The position numbers and the translations under genes are program-made. 14,396 nucleotides of DNA from Campylobacterota bacterium (GTDB taxonomy: Bacteria > Campylobacterota > Campylobacteria > Campylobacterales > SZUA-545), in NCBI GenBank assembly GCA_030836705.1, contig JAUPLZ010000043.1, forward strand, positions 1 through 14,396. The letters are read 5' to 3'. The notes below the pieces were generated by a model. The model searched no databases. It worked only from the letters and a program-made list of their open reading frames with translations, and was not told the origin of the DNA. Below, piece by piece: positions 6,904 through 14,372 of the stretch (its first letter is position 1; each line of letters starts with the position of its first letter).

Positions 6904-6938
6904 TGACCTTGCCGAATAATACTTAAATGAGGGGTTTT

Positions 6939-7586
6939 ATGAAAAAAGTGTTTTTGTTTGCATTTATAGTATTGATTCTTTTTTTTGGATGCACGACAAA
7001 GACAGTCGATATAAAAAATTATGAAGTTAGAGATATAAAAAAAGTTAATGTTGGTGAAAATCTAGTAAAAGTCGGCAGTAATTTAGTAGAAGATATGAAA
7101 TTTAATCCTATTATCGATATTGAAGCTAGGCTAAAAAAAGAGGAGTTTTATATACCGATAAAACCGCCGTATGACGGGATTTTTGACGAAAGGGACAAAA
7201 GCTATTTTGTCATCATAGACAAACACGAGATTTTCTCCATAAAAGTTGACAATAACGGAAAAATAATCAACGGCAATAAGTATTTTCCAAAAGACGAAAG
7301 AGTTTTTGAAGAACAGCCTTTTTATTTAGGGCTTTTAAATAGCAAACTTTACGAAATATCATACGCAGGAAGACTCAACGATATCGTATATTTGATGTAC
7401 AAAGAGTATTACATAAATGTTGAAGATATCAAAAGAGAGATAAATCAAATCAAACCTGGTTTTAGCGAGCGAATCGCTTACGACCTAAAAGAGAGCGATA
7501 TTTTAGTCTATAAAAATTTCAAATTTAAAGTATATGACGCAACTAGTAAAAATATTGAATTTGAAATCATTTCGGATAGTTATTAA
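6939..7586 (+). CDS. Predicted lipoprotein of unknown function
   Basis: 215 residues from ATG 6939. An upstream in-frame ATG (6927) exists, but the ribosome site GAGGGG (6929-6934) lies between the two and fits 6939. Residues 1-17 are a lipoprotein signal (MKK, hydrophobic core) ending in LFFG before Cys18, a slightly non-standard lipobox because Phe replaces the usual Leu at -3. The mature part has no recognised domain: a mixed charged region (19-60), then a probable beta-rich region with FVIIDKHEIFSIKVDN and several Tyr-rich strands, and a final strand-rich segment. It likely sits in the periplasm, anchored in the inner or outer membrane. It is 24 bases upstream of the chemoreceptor gene and shares its sigma-28 promoter, so a motility- or sensing-related role is possible. 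I do not recognise a family. Confidence 0.85.
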   Translation: MKKVFLFAFIVLILFFGCTTKTVDIKNYEVRDIKKVNVGENLVKVGSNLVEDMKFNPIIDIEARLKKEEFYIPIKPPYDGIFDERDKSYFVIIDKHEIFSIKVDNNGKIINGNKYFPKDERVFEEQPFYLGLLNSKLYEISYAGRLNDIVYLMYKEYYINVEDIKREINQIKPGFSERIAYDLKESDILVYKNFKFKVYDATSKNIEFEIISDSY

Positions 7587-7610
7587 TTTTTAAACTTTAA
7601 TGGAGCTACT

Positions 7611-9233
7611 ATGAAAATTCAGTCAAAAATCTTTATCTTCTCCACAATGTTATCTTTTGTTTCTATCCTTTTTTATACAATTTTTACCTATGTTGTAGAC
7701 AAACAGTATCTATTGTCAAACATCGAAAGCAAACTTACCGAGGCTGTTTATGCTACAAATATGAAACTCGGGAGTGATTTTATAGATAAATACACCCAAG
7801 AAACCCCGATTGAAGACGATGAATATAATAAAATAATGCTCCAGCTAAGTGAATTTACCAAAAAAAATAATCTTGAATATGTATATTTAATGGTTGAAGA
7901 AAAAGGTAAAATTTTTACAGTAATTAGCAGCGCCACCGATGATGAAATAAAAGATAAAAGCTATGATACTTTCTTCACCGAATACGAAGCTAGCGAAGGA
8001 ATCAAAAACGGATTTATTAAAAATAATAGTTTTTTTGAAGACACTATAGATAAATACGGTAATTTTAGATCTTTCTTATCGTCTTTTGAGTCTCAAAAAG
8101 GCAGGATTTATATTATTGGAAGCGATATCAAAACAGATTATGTAAATGAAGAGCTACAAAAAGTTATGCTTCAAAGCTTATTTGTGGGTTTGATTATTTT
8201 AATAATTTCAATGACCATTTCATATCTAATAGCAAAAAACCTATCCAAGCATTTGATTGGCATGTCAAAAAATATTAATTTTGCAGCCTCCAATAAAGAT
8301 TTTACATATAAATTCAATATAACATCGAATGATGAAATAGGAGAAATCTCAAAAAGTCTTAACTCCCTTTTTCAGTCCGCCGCACAAGCTCTTAACAACA
8401 CAAAAGAATCAATAACGCTAAACTTTAATCACACTAAAGAGTTATCAAATTCTTCTTTGGAGATAGGTCAAAAATCTACTTTTTCCAAAAACTACTCTCA
8501 CGATTCGCTTCAAAAAATAATCGAAGTTAAAAATATGATAGAGGACTTTAAAATCCAAATTTTAACCGTAAATGAGCAATTTCTTGCAGCTAATCAAAAA
8601 TTATTTGATGCTCAAAATTCAGTAATAGATATTTCAAACAAAGCAACAGAAAATGCAAAATCAGAGAATGAGCTAGTTGAGCAATTAAATAAGCTATCTC
8701 AAGACGCGAACGACATAAAAAATATTTTAATTGTTATATCAGATATTGCCGACCAAACAAACCTCTTAGCCTTAAATGCTGCAATCGAAGCGGCAAGAGC
8801 AGGAGAACACGGAAGGGGATTTGCGGTTGTAGCAGATGAGGTTAGAAACTTAGCAGAAAAAACCCAAAACAGCCTTGTTCAAATCAACCAGACAATAAGC
8901 GAAATTGTTAAAAAAATCGATAATTTTTGCATTGAAGCTTCTCACAATTCTAAATCTATCCAAAAACTTACACATACAGCGAATCATGCAAAAGATGTCA
9001 TCATAACATCAACTCAGCTAATGGATAGCGCAAAAAATAGCATTATAAAATTTGAAGACTCCTCAAAAAGAATTATCGATAATGTCCAAACAAGTGTCAA
9101 AGAGATAGAAAATATTAAACTATATTCAGAGGATATTTCTAAAAATATTGATGAAATAGGGGCGAAAATATCGCAAGTAGATCATTTGAATCTAAAAACA
9201 AAAGAACAGATAGAGCAATTTAGGACACTCTAA
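7611..9233 (+). CDS. Transmembrane methyl-accepting chemotaxis protein
   Basis: 540 residues. Membrane segment 1 at about 8-28, periplasmic ligand domain about 29-186 (length fits a single Cache-type sensor), membrane segment 2 about 187-207, HAMP about 208-262, then a long coiled-coil signalling domain. The highly conserved hairpin tip that contacts CheA and CheW is intact at about 378-420 (DQTNLLALNAAIEAARAGEH, then GRGFAVVADEVRNLAEKT). No C-terminal CheR-docking pentapeptide is seen; the protein ends in EQFRTL. The ligand is unknown. The ATG at 7611 has a GGAG ribosome site. It is co-oriented with the lipoprotein gene and probably read from the sigma-28 promoter at 6877. Convergent bioF lies 56 bases beyond; from memory, a bioF-chemoreceptor neighbourhood also exists in Helicobacter pylori (HP0598-HP0599, tlpD), although that receptor lacks membrane segments. 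Confidence 0.96.
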   Translation: MKIQSKIFIFSTMLSFVSILFYTIFTYVVDKQYLLSNIESKLTEAVYATNMKLGSDFIDKYTQETPIEDDEYNKIMLQLSEFTKKNNLEYVYLMVEEKGKIFTVISSATDDEIKDKSYDTFFTEYEASEGIKNGFIKNNSFFEDTIDKYGNFRSFLSSFESQKGRIYIIGSDIKTDYVNEELQKVMLQSLFVGLIILIISMTISYLIAKNLSKHLIGMSKNINFAASNKDFTYKFNITSNDEIGEISKSLNSLFQSAAQALNNTKESITLNFNHTKELSNSSLEIGQKSTFSKNYSHDSLQKIIEVKNMIEDFKIQILTVNEQFLAANQKLFDAQNSVIDISNKATENAKSENELVEQLNKLSQDANDIKNILIVISDIADQTNLLALNAAIEAARAGEHGRGFAVVADEVRNLAEKTQNSLVQINQTISEIVKKIDNFCIEASHNSKSIQKLTHTANHAKDVIITSTQLMDSAKNSIIKFEDSSKRIIDNVQTSVKEIENIKLYSEDISKNIDEIGAKISQVDHLNLKTKEQIEQFRTL

Positions 9234-9289
9234 GACAAGGCTGCTTTAAAAAGGCAAAGAGTAGCTTTTACAAGCAGATTATCCAAAAC

Positions 9290-10372
9290 TCATATATTTT
9301 TTATAATCTTTAGCGCTTTTTCTAGATTTTCTAACTCATTTAGCCTTAAAATCACTCGCAAAATTGGGATTTTTACGGTAGGCGGTCTTATTGCTCCGAC
9401 CACAAACCCTTCTTTTGCTAGTTTTTCTTGCGCATCAAGTACGCTTTTTGAGCTTTTCATCGGGATTGGAAGTATTAACGACTCTGTTTTTATGCCGGTT
9501 TCTTTGTGCGCAATTTCGATTGCTTTTAAGTATAAATCATGAAATTTTTGAGCTTTTTTTGTGATATAAGTTAGATTCACGCTAGCGAGTGCTATATCAA
9601 ATAGACTAGGCGCTGTCGCATAAATAATACTTTTTGCCCTGTTTTCCAAAAACGAAACCGTCTCTTTATTAGCAAGTATATAAGCTCCATAACTTCCAAG
9701 TGCCTTTCCAAGCGTGCCCATTTTTATGTGATTTGCTTTTGGGGTTATGCCGTAATATTCAAATATGCCAAGAAGATTCTCGCCCAAAACCCCACAGCTA
9801 TGCGCTTCATCGACTACAAGAACCGCATTTTTTTCATCAGCCAGCTCAAAAAACTCTTTTTTTACAAGGTCACCGCCCATTGAATAAACACCCTCAACGG
9901 CAATAAAAAGGTTTTTATAACTATTTGACTCCATAAGCTCTTTTGCGTTTTTGTAATCATTGTGTCTAAATGTAAGCACTTTCGCTTGTGTTAGTTTTGA
10001 TGCTACAATCCCGCTTGCATGAAACTCTTCATCCATAAGAAGCAAATCTCCTTTTCTAGGAAGAGCTTCAAAGAGCGCTAAATTCGCCAAAAAACCGCTG
10101 CCTGCGACAATTCCAGACTCAAAGCCATTTAACCTGCACAGCTTCTCTTCAAACTCTTTATGAATAGGATGATAGCCATTGACAAGCAAAGAGGCTTTTG
10201 GTGCAAAATTTTTGTATTTTTTTACTTTTTTATAGGCTTTTTTTAGAAGTTTTTTGTTTTCGCTTAAACCTAAATAATCATTTGATGCAAAGTCGATAAG
10301 GTTTTCATCAAAAAGCTTTCTCTCTCTAAAACGAGATGAATTTTTTAGCGCTTCGAGTGACTTTTCGTACAT
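9290..10372 (-). CDS. bioF: 8-amino-7-oxononanoate synthase (KAPA synthase)
   Basis: 360 residues from ATG 10372. PLP enzyme of the alpha-oxoamine synthase group that condenses pimeloyl-thioester with L-alanine in biotin synthesis. Visible: DFASNDYLGL near 27-36, HASG near 118-121, VDEAHSCG with the PLP-contacting Asp and His near 187-194, and GTLGKALG with the Schiff-base Lys at about 223. Length and the DFASNDYLG motif favour BioF over 2-amino-3-ketobutyrate CoA ligase or CqsA, though these are close relatives. An upstream TTG (10399) would add nine residues and overlap brnA by 11 bases; the ATG start (MYEKSLEAL) matches usual BioF N-termini better. Neither has a strong ribosome site. It lies 16 bases downstream of the brnA stop, so it may depend on the brnTA promoter. 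No other bio gene is in the window. Confidence 0.92.
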   Translation of the reverse strand: MYEKSLEALKNSSRFRERKLFDENLIDFASNDYLGLSENKKLLKKAYKKVKKYKNFAPKASLLVNGYHPIHKEFEEKLCRLNGFESGIVAGSGFLANLALFEALPRKGDLLLMDEEFHASGIVASKLTQAKVLTFRHNDYKNAKELMESNSYKNLFIAVEGVYSMGGDLVKKEFFELADEKNAVLVVDEAHSCGVLGENLLGIFEYYGITPKANHIKMGTLGKALGSYGAYILANKETVSFLENRAKSIIYATAPSLFDIALASVNLTYITKKAQKFHDLYLKAIEIAHKETGIKTESLILPIPMKSSKSVLDAQEKLAKEGFVVGAIRPPTVKIPILRVILRLNELENLEKALKIIKNI

Positions 10373-10388
10373 GCTGATGAATTGATTA

Positions 10389-10631
10389 TTAGCTTGCAAA
10401 TTGTCCGGATTTCTCGGCTTTTAGCCTCTGAGCTATCCACATCTTGATGATTGATTGCCTTGTGACACCTATTTTTTTTGCCTCTTGATCTAGTGAATTG
10501 ATTATCCACTCAGGAAAATCAACATTTACCTTTTTTGTCTGCATATTAGCTTTTTTTATTGTTGACATATCTAAATACTCGCTAATATCAATACCATCAT
10601 CAAATATTTTATCAAGCTCTTCGGCTTTCAT
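10389..10631 (-). CDS. brnA: BrnA-family antitoxin (ribbon-helix-helix)
   Basis: 80 residues from the ATG at 10631, chosen because AAAGGA lies about 6 bases upstream; an ATG at 10649 would add six residues but lacks a comparable site. Residues about 1-32 are an acidic N-terminal arm (ISEYLDM) likely to bind the toxin. Residues about 33-73 are a CopG-type ribbon-helix-helix: the strand KKVNVDFP, helix IINSLDQEAKKIG, turn VTRQ, helix IIKMWIAQRL. BrnA proteins neutralise BrnT and bind DNA to repress the operon. The start lies inside brnT (20-base overlap), the toxin-first order normal for this family. A perfect palindrome over the brnT -10 box is the probable binding site. bioF follows 16 bases after the stop. 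Confidence 0.9.
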   Translation of the reverse strand: MKAEELDKIFDDGIDISEYLDMSTIKKANMQTKKVNVDFPEWIINSLDQEAKKIGVTRQSIIKMWIAQRLKAEKSGQFAS

Positions 10632-10887
10632 TGTAGATCCTTTCTTCATTTTCTCTAGCCCTTCTTACGGATATAAGCCTTACGATATCACTGCCTCTTA
10701 TCGTATAAAATGCTATCCAAATTTTTTCTTTTAGATTTGCAATAAGAGCGAAGCGTAACTCAGTATCGCTTTTTGCTTGAATACTCACAGCTTCACTATC
10801 ACTCCAAAGTTCTTTGGCTTCTTCAAAATCTATCTCGTGCTTTTCTTTATTGGCGCAGCTTTTGTTGTAATCATACTCAAACTTCAT
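10612..10887 (-). CDS. brnT: BrnT-family toxin (RelE-like ribonuclease)
   Basis: 91 residues from ATG 10887, which has GGAG 5-6 bases upstream; a GTG at 10893 would add only two residues. The sequence follows the BrnT pattern: an N-terminal DYNKSCANKEKHEIDFEEA segment (6-24), a central LRFALIANLKEKIWIAFYT pair of strands (44-62), and the C-terminal RLISVRRARENEERIYNE block (70-87) with the basic residues of the RNA-cleaving site. Known BrnT proteins are RelE-fold ribonucleases that inhibit translation and are held inactive by BrnA. All family motifs look intact. It is the first gene of brnT-brnA-(bioF), with its own promoter directly after maf. Confidence 0.92.
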   Translation of the reverse strand: MKFEYDYNKSCANKEKHEIDFEEAKELWSDSEAVSIQAKSDTELRFALIANLKEKIWIAFYTIRGSDIVRLISVRRARENEERIYNESRRA

Positions 10888-10901
10888 TAGCACTCCACAC
10901 T

Positions 10902-10941
10902 AAGTATAAAAATTATACTTTTATTATATGTATTTTGTCAA
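10902..10941 (-). promoter_or_regulatory. brnTA promoter with palindromic operator over the -10 box
   Basis: On the minus strand: a consensus -35 TTGACA (10936-10941), an 18-base spacer and a consensus -10 TATAAT (10912-10917). A perfect inverted repeat, AAGTATAA-AAA-TTATACTT (10902-10920), covers the -10. A ribbon-helix-helix repressor bound there would block RNA polymerase, which fits known BrnA autoregulation. The -35 lies five bases beyond the end of maf. Boxes and palindrome are seen; binding by BrnA is inferred. Confidence 0.8.
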
Positions 10942-10945
10942 TTTT

Positions 10946-11488
10946 TCACAAAAACGGCTTGAGTTTTTCTATCGTAAGCCCCATAGCACAACTCTCATAT
11001 CCTGTAACAGATTTGATATACGGTTTGCAAAAACCCTCAACCATACAAGCACCCGCCTTTCCTTCCCATGCGCCGCTTTGTAAGAAATTTTCCATATCTT
11101 CTTCTTCAAATCTATCAAACTCATAAATAGTTGCTGATAAATCCGTAAAATCCAACTTATCAGTATGATACATGGTGCATGTCAAAATAGCTGTCTTACT
11201 GTCGCTTTGGAGCCTTAAAATCTCTCTTGCTTCTTCTTTTGTTGTTGCTTTTCTTAGTATTTTGTTTTGAGTGGTTACGACAGTATCGGCACAGAGGATT
11301 TTTTTGTCATTTTTAAAATCCTCTAGCGCATGTTTCATTTTGAGCTTTGTAGCAAGATATACAAAGGCTTTCGGGCAGTTGGTTTTGATGCTCTCTTCAT
11401 CGGCGGTTGTTATTTTTTGAATAAAATCAATACCGCACTTTTTAAGAATATCGGCTCTTGTTTTTGACGCTGATGCTAAAACAAGCAT
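10946..11488 (-). CDS. maf: Maf-family nucleoside triphosphate pyrophosphatase
   Basis: 180 residues. Maf proteins hydrolyse non-canonical or modified NTPs (dTTP/UTP or methylated bases, depending on subfamily) to the monophosphate, and some affect septum formation. Visible: LASASKTRADIL at 3-14 (the usual LASASPRR with KT for PR), CADTVV at 66-71 with the catalytic Asp, and the late GKAGACMVEGF block near 143-153 with the conserved Lys (DKAG in most relatives, GKAG here). Start ATG 11488 has AAAGG overlapping the alaS stop; the gap to alaS is nine bases, so the two are one transcript. The alaS-maf pair also occurs in Campylobacter jejuni (Cj0506-Cj0507). Subfamily substrate cannot be fixed from these motifs. 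Confidence 0.93.
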   Translation of the reverse strand: MLVLASASKTRADILKKCGIDFIQKITTADEESIKTNCPKAFVYLATKLKMKHALEDFKNDKKILCADTVVTTQNKILRKATTKEEAREILRLQSDSKTAILTCTMYHTDKLDFTDLSATIYEFDRFEEEDMENFLQSGAWEGKAGACMVEGFCKPYIKSVTGYESCAMGLTIEKLKPFL

Positions 11489-11497
11489 TTTTAACCT

Positions 11498-14044
11498 TTA
11501 GAGTTTTTCAACTACAAAGGCTTTTGCAATTTTTTTTGCCTCTTCGATTCCATCTAGGTTTGTTCCGCCGCCGCTTGCAAAATCGGCTCTGCCTCCGCCT
11601 TTTGAGCCAAGCACGGTTGAAAGTGATTTTAGCCACTCTCCGGCATGAATATCACACCCTTTGGTTCCGGCAGCTATTCTTACCTTGTCTTCATTTTTTT
11701 GCATTAAAAGTATGGCTACTTTTTCGTGTTTTGCCTTCGCATCGTCTATTAATTTTTGAATATCACCGCTTTCTACAGAATCTACAACAATATTCACACC
11801 TTTTACAAGCTCTGATTTTACTTCGCTTTTTACCATGTTTTGAGCGGTTTTTAACTCATTTTTTAGCTCTTTTATCTGCTCTTGAAGTTTTTTAACACCT
11901 AAGATAAGCTCTTTTGATTTTAAAACCGCTTTCGCCTCTTCTATCTCTTTTTGAAGCTCTTTTGTATAACCATAAGCCGCCTGCGAACAAATAGCCTCAA
12001 TTCTTCTCACGCCGGCACTTACGCCTGACTCTTTTGTGATTATAAATGCACCGATTTCGCCGATATTTTGCACATGCGTTCCGCCGCAAAACTCAACCGA
12101 ATCACTGCCAATAGTTACAACTCGCACTTTTTCACCGTATTTTTCACCAAAAAGAGCTTTTGCGCCTGATTTTTTGGCATCTTCTATATTCATCTCTTTT
12201 GTTACGGCTTTTGATTCATAAGCTATTTGATTATTTACCCACTTTTCAATTTCGCTTATTTGTTCATCTGTGAGCGCTTTTGGGTAGCTAAAATCAAATC
12301 TAAGTCTATTGGCTTCGACACTGCTTCCTGCTTGTTGGGCGGTTTCACCCAAAAACTTAGCAAGTCCCGCATGAAGAAGATGTGCGGCTGAATGATGTCT
12401 TGCTATCTCTTTTCTTAAATCGCTTACAACTGCTATAACACTATCGCTTGTTGAGATTTTTTTGGTTGTTTTGATGTGCGAAAGGTTTAAGCCGAAAAAC
12501 TTCTCTGTTTCGACCACATCAGCAAAACCCTCAAGCGTGCCGGTATCGCCTTTTTGTCCGCCGCTTGTAGCATAAAAAGGGGTTTCTTGAAGCATTATCC
12601 AGCCCTCGCTATTTGCATCAATTTGATTGCAAATTTTCATTTGAGAGTCGAAAAGAGCAAGAACTCTACTCTTGTGAAGAGTTGTCTCATAACCTACAAA
12701 TTTATTTTCTCCGAATTTTTCAAGCGCTATTTTAAAATCACCGTCTTTTGCGGCATCGCCTGAGCCTTTCCATGCGGCTTTTGCCCTCTCTTTTTGGGCT
12801 TTCATCTCATTATTAAAACCTTCATGATCAAGTGCTATTTTTTTCTCTCTAAGCATATCTTCGGTTAAATCAAGAGGGAATCCAAATGTATCGTAAAGCT
12901 TAAAAGCAACTTTCCCGTCAAAAGTGCCTTTCGTAGTTTTAAGCGCCTCTTCAAAGAGCTTCATTCCATGTTCGATAGTCTGAAAAAATCTCTCTTCTTC
13001 AAGCTTTATCTGCTCTTGAACAATGTGTAATTTTTCATTTAAATACGGATACGAAGAGCTATTTAAATCTATCACAACTTTTGCAAGCTTATACATAAAC
13101 GGCTCGTTAAACCCAAGCATATATCCATGTCTTACGGCTCTTCTTAGTATTCGTCTTAGAACATATCCCCTGCCCTCTTTGTCAAATGTAACGCCCTGCG
13201 AGATTAAAAAAGTAACGGCTCTTATGTGATCGGCTATAACTCTAAAACTAGCGCCCGAACTATACTCGTATTTTTTGCCTATAAGTCTTGAAGTCTCCTC
13301 TATAATAGGCATAAAAAGGGTTGTATCGTAGTTGCTTGTCTTGCCCTCTTTTATAGCAGTGATTCTCTCAAGCCCCATTCCTGTATCGATAGAAGGCTTT
13401 GGAAGCGAATGAAGCACGCCGTCTTCAGTGCGGTTATACTGCATAAAAACAAGGTTCCAAATCTCCAAAAACCTATCGCCGTCTCCACCAAAATAATCTT
13501 CGCTAGAGTTAAACTTTTCCGCACCTTGGTCATAATATATTTCACTGCACGGTCCGCACGGTCCAGTATCACCCATCTGCCAAAAATTATCTTTATCGCC
13601 CATTTTTGCAATTCTATCAACCGGTACATGCTTTTGCCATAACTTGTGAGCCTCATCATCGCTTTCATGCACTGAAACCCATAGTTTTTCTTTTGGAAGA
13701 GCTACAACTTTTGTTATAAACTCCCACGCAAAATCAATAGCTTCTTCTTTAAAATAATCGCCGAAACTAAAATTACCAAGCATTTCAAAAAGAGTATGAT
13801 GTCTAGCGGTATATCCTACATTATCAAGGTCATTGTGCTTTCCGCCCGCTCTTAGACAAAGCTGGGAACTCGTCGCTCTTGGAGGCGTTGGAGTCGGCAC
13901 CTCGCCTGTAAAAACCGGCTTAAATGCCACCATTCCTGCGTTTGTAAAGAGCAAAGTTGCATCATCCGGCACCAAAGGCGCACTCTCATTTATAGTGTGA
14001 TTTTTGCTCGCAAAATAATCTAAAAAAGCTTTTCTTATATCCAT
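11498..14044 (-). CDS. alaS: Alanyl-tRNA synthetase
   Basis: 848 residues from ATG 14044. A further 42 in-frame codons upstream exist, but MDIRKAFLDYF matches the family N-terminus and has a TAGG ribosome site. Class II catalytic domain at 1-240: FTNAGM (33-38), the motif 2 region with RHHTLFEMLGNFSFGDYF (81-98), and motif 3 GMGLERI (222-228). The tRNA-recognition helices follow to about 450. The editing domain at about 480-690 has HSAAH (551-555) and CGGTH (653-657), the zinc-binding residues that clear Ser- and Gly-tRNA(Ala). A coiled coil (695-745) leads to the C-Ala domain ending in SKGGGRADFASGGG (814-827). Complete, with no frameshift. First gene of the alaS-maf transcript. Confidence 0.98.
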   Translation of the reverse strand: MDIRKAFLDYFASKNHTINESAPLVPDDATLLFTNAGMVAFKPVFTGEVPTPTPPRATSSQLCLRAGGKHNDLDNVGYTARHHTLFEMLGNFSFGDYFKEEAIDFAWEFITKVVALPKEKLWVSVHESDDEAHKLWQKHVPVDRIAKMGDKDNFWQMGDTGPCGPCSEIYYDQGAEKFNSSEDYFGGDGDRFLEIWNLVFMQYNRTEDGVLHSLPKPSIDTGMGLERITAIKEGKTSNYDTTLFMPIIEETSRLIGKKYEYSSGASFRVIADHIRAVTFLISQGVTFDKEGRGYVLRRILRRAVRHGYMLGFNEPFMYKLAKVVIDLNSSSYPYLNEKLHIVQEQIKLEEERFFQTIEHGMKLFEEALKTTKGTFDGKVAFKLYDTFGFPLDLTEDMLREKKIALDHEGFNNEMKAQKERAKAAWKGSGDAAKDGDFKIALEKFGENKFVGYETTLHKSRVLALFDSQMKICNQIDANSEGWIMLQETPFYATSGGQKGDTGTLEGFADVVETEKFFGLNLSHIKTTKKISTSDSVIAVVSDLRKEIARHHSAAHLLHAGLAKFLGETAQQAGSSVEANRLRFDFSYPKALTDEQISEIEKWVNNQIAYESKAVTKEMNIEDAKKSGAKALFGEKYGEKVRVVTIGSDSVEFCGGTHVQNIGEIGAFIITKESGVSAGVRRIEAICSQAAYGYTKELQKEIEEAKAVLKSKELILGVKKLQEQIKELKNELKTAQNMVKSEVKSELVKGVNIVVDSVESGDIQKLIDDAKAKHEKVAILLMQKNEDKVRIAAGTKGCDIHAGEWLKSLSTVLGSKGGGRADFASGGGTNLDGIEEAKKIAKAFVVEKL

Positions 14045-14205
14045 GGATAGCCTAAAATTTTTTTTGCGATGATATCTAAAAAGTGGTAAGTTTAGTATAA
14101 ATATCTGCTTAGGCACGAAAGCGAGCTTGCCCCGCAGTCGGTGTGTGTTGATTTCTCTGGCATTTTTCAATATAGAGTAGCGAATTAAAACAATTCATCT
14201 TCTTT
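14045..14205 (-). promoter_or_regulatory. alaS leader and probable promoter region
   Basis: The alaS ribosome site (TAGG) lies just before the ATG. A TATACT -10 candidate on the minus strand sits at 14094-14099; no clear -35 goes with it. Between 14112 and 14140 is a patch much richer in G/C than its surroundings, containing the palindrome AAGC-GA-GCTT (14119-14128). In-frame codons from 14047 to 14170 continue the alaS frame but look non-coding. Confidence 0.4.
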
Positions 14206-14340
14206 GTATTGCTTTGTGTTTTAGTAATTTTTTCGAGCATTGGCGTAAAGAAAATCAAACTGTTTGAATCAAAAGATGAGTTTTTGATTTTTAGCCAATG
14301 AGAGTAAAAAAAATTGCGTTAAAAAACACAACCGCAATAC
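14206..14340. repeat. Long imperfect inverted repeat (about 135 bases)
   Basis: Matching segments lie in mirror order around a centre near 14270: GTATTGC (14206-14212) with GCAATAC (14334-14340); TTGTGTTTTA (14214-14223) with TAAAAAACACAA (14320-14331); AATTTTTT (14226-14233) with AAAAAAAATT (14306-14315); CATTGGC (14238-14244) with GCCAATG (14294-14300); AAAATCAAAC (14251-14260) with GTTTTTGATTTT (14280-14291). Small bulges separate the paired blocks. It lies upstream of alaS and carries no open reading frame. It could be a small foldback (MITE-like) element, a structured RNA, or a long terminator-like hairpin, since C plus six T residues follow on the plus strand. Confidence 0.7.
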
Positions 14341-14352
14341 GCTTTTTTGAGG

Positions 14353-14372
14353 TACTTTTTATAAAAAAAGTA
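14353..14372. terminator. Possible AT-rich terminator hairpin at the window end
   Basis: TACTTTTT-ATAA-AAAAAGTA is a perfect 8-base inverted repeat with a 4-base loop. It has few G/C pairs and the gene it would end is outside the window, so the assignment is weak. A second tiny stem, CGC-GAAA-GCG (14384-14393), follows it. Confidence 0.3.

Noticed and set aside
6901..6922. Sigma-70 promoter (TTGACC with TAATAC) before the lipoprotein gene
   Set aside because: The two hexamers are only about 10 bases apart, so they cannot act as one promoter; the sigma-28 match just upstream explains the region better.
9241..9277. CTGCTT...AAGCAG hairpin between the chemoreceptor gene and bioF as a terminator
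   Set aside because: Six-base arms with a loop of 25 bases and no T tract on either strand.
10498..10734. Plus-strand reading frame opposite brnA and brnT
   Set aside because: Entirely antisense to two well-supported genes, with no ribosome site or family resemblance.
13351..13668. Out-of-frame minus-strand reading frame within alaS
   Set aside because: Lies in another frame of an intact alaS; composition is a shadow of that gene.
14045..14170. N-terminal extension of AlaS by 42 codons
   Set aside because: AlaS proteins start at MDIRKAF-like sequence, the ATG at 14044 has a ribosome site, and the extension crosses the likely promoter.
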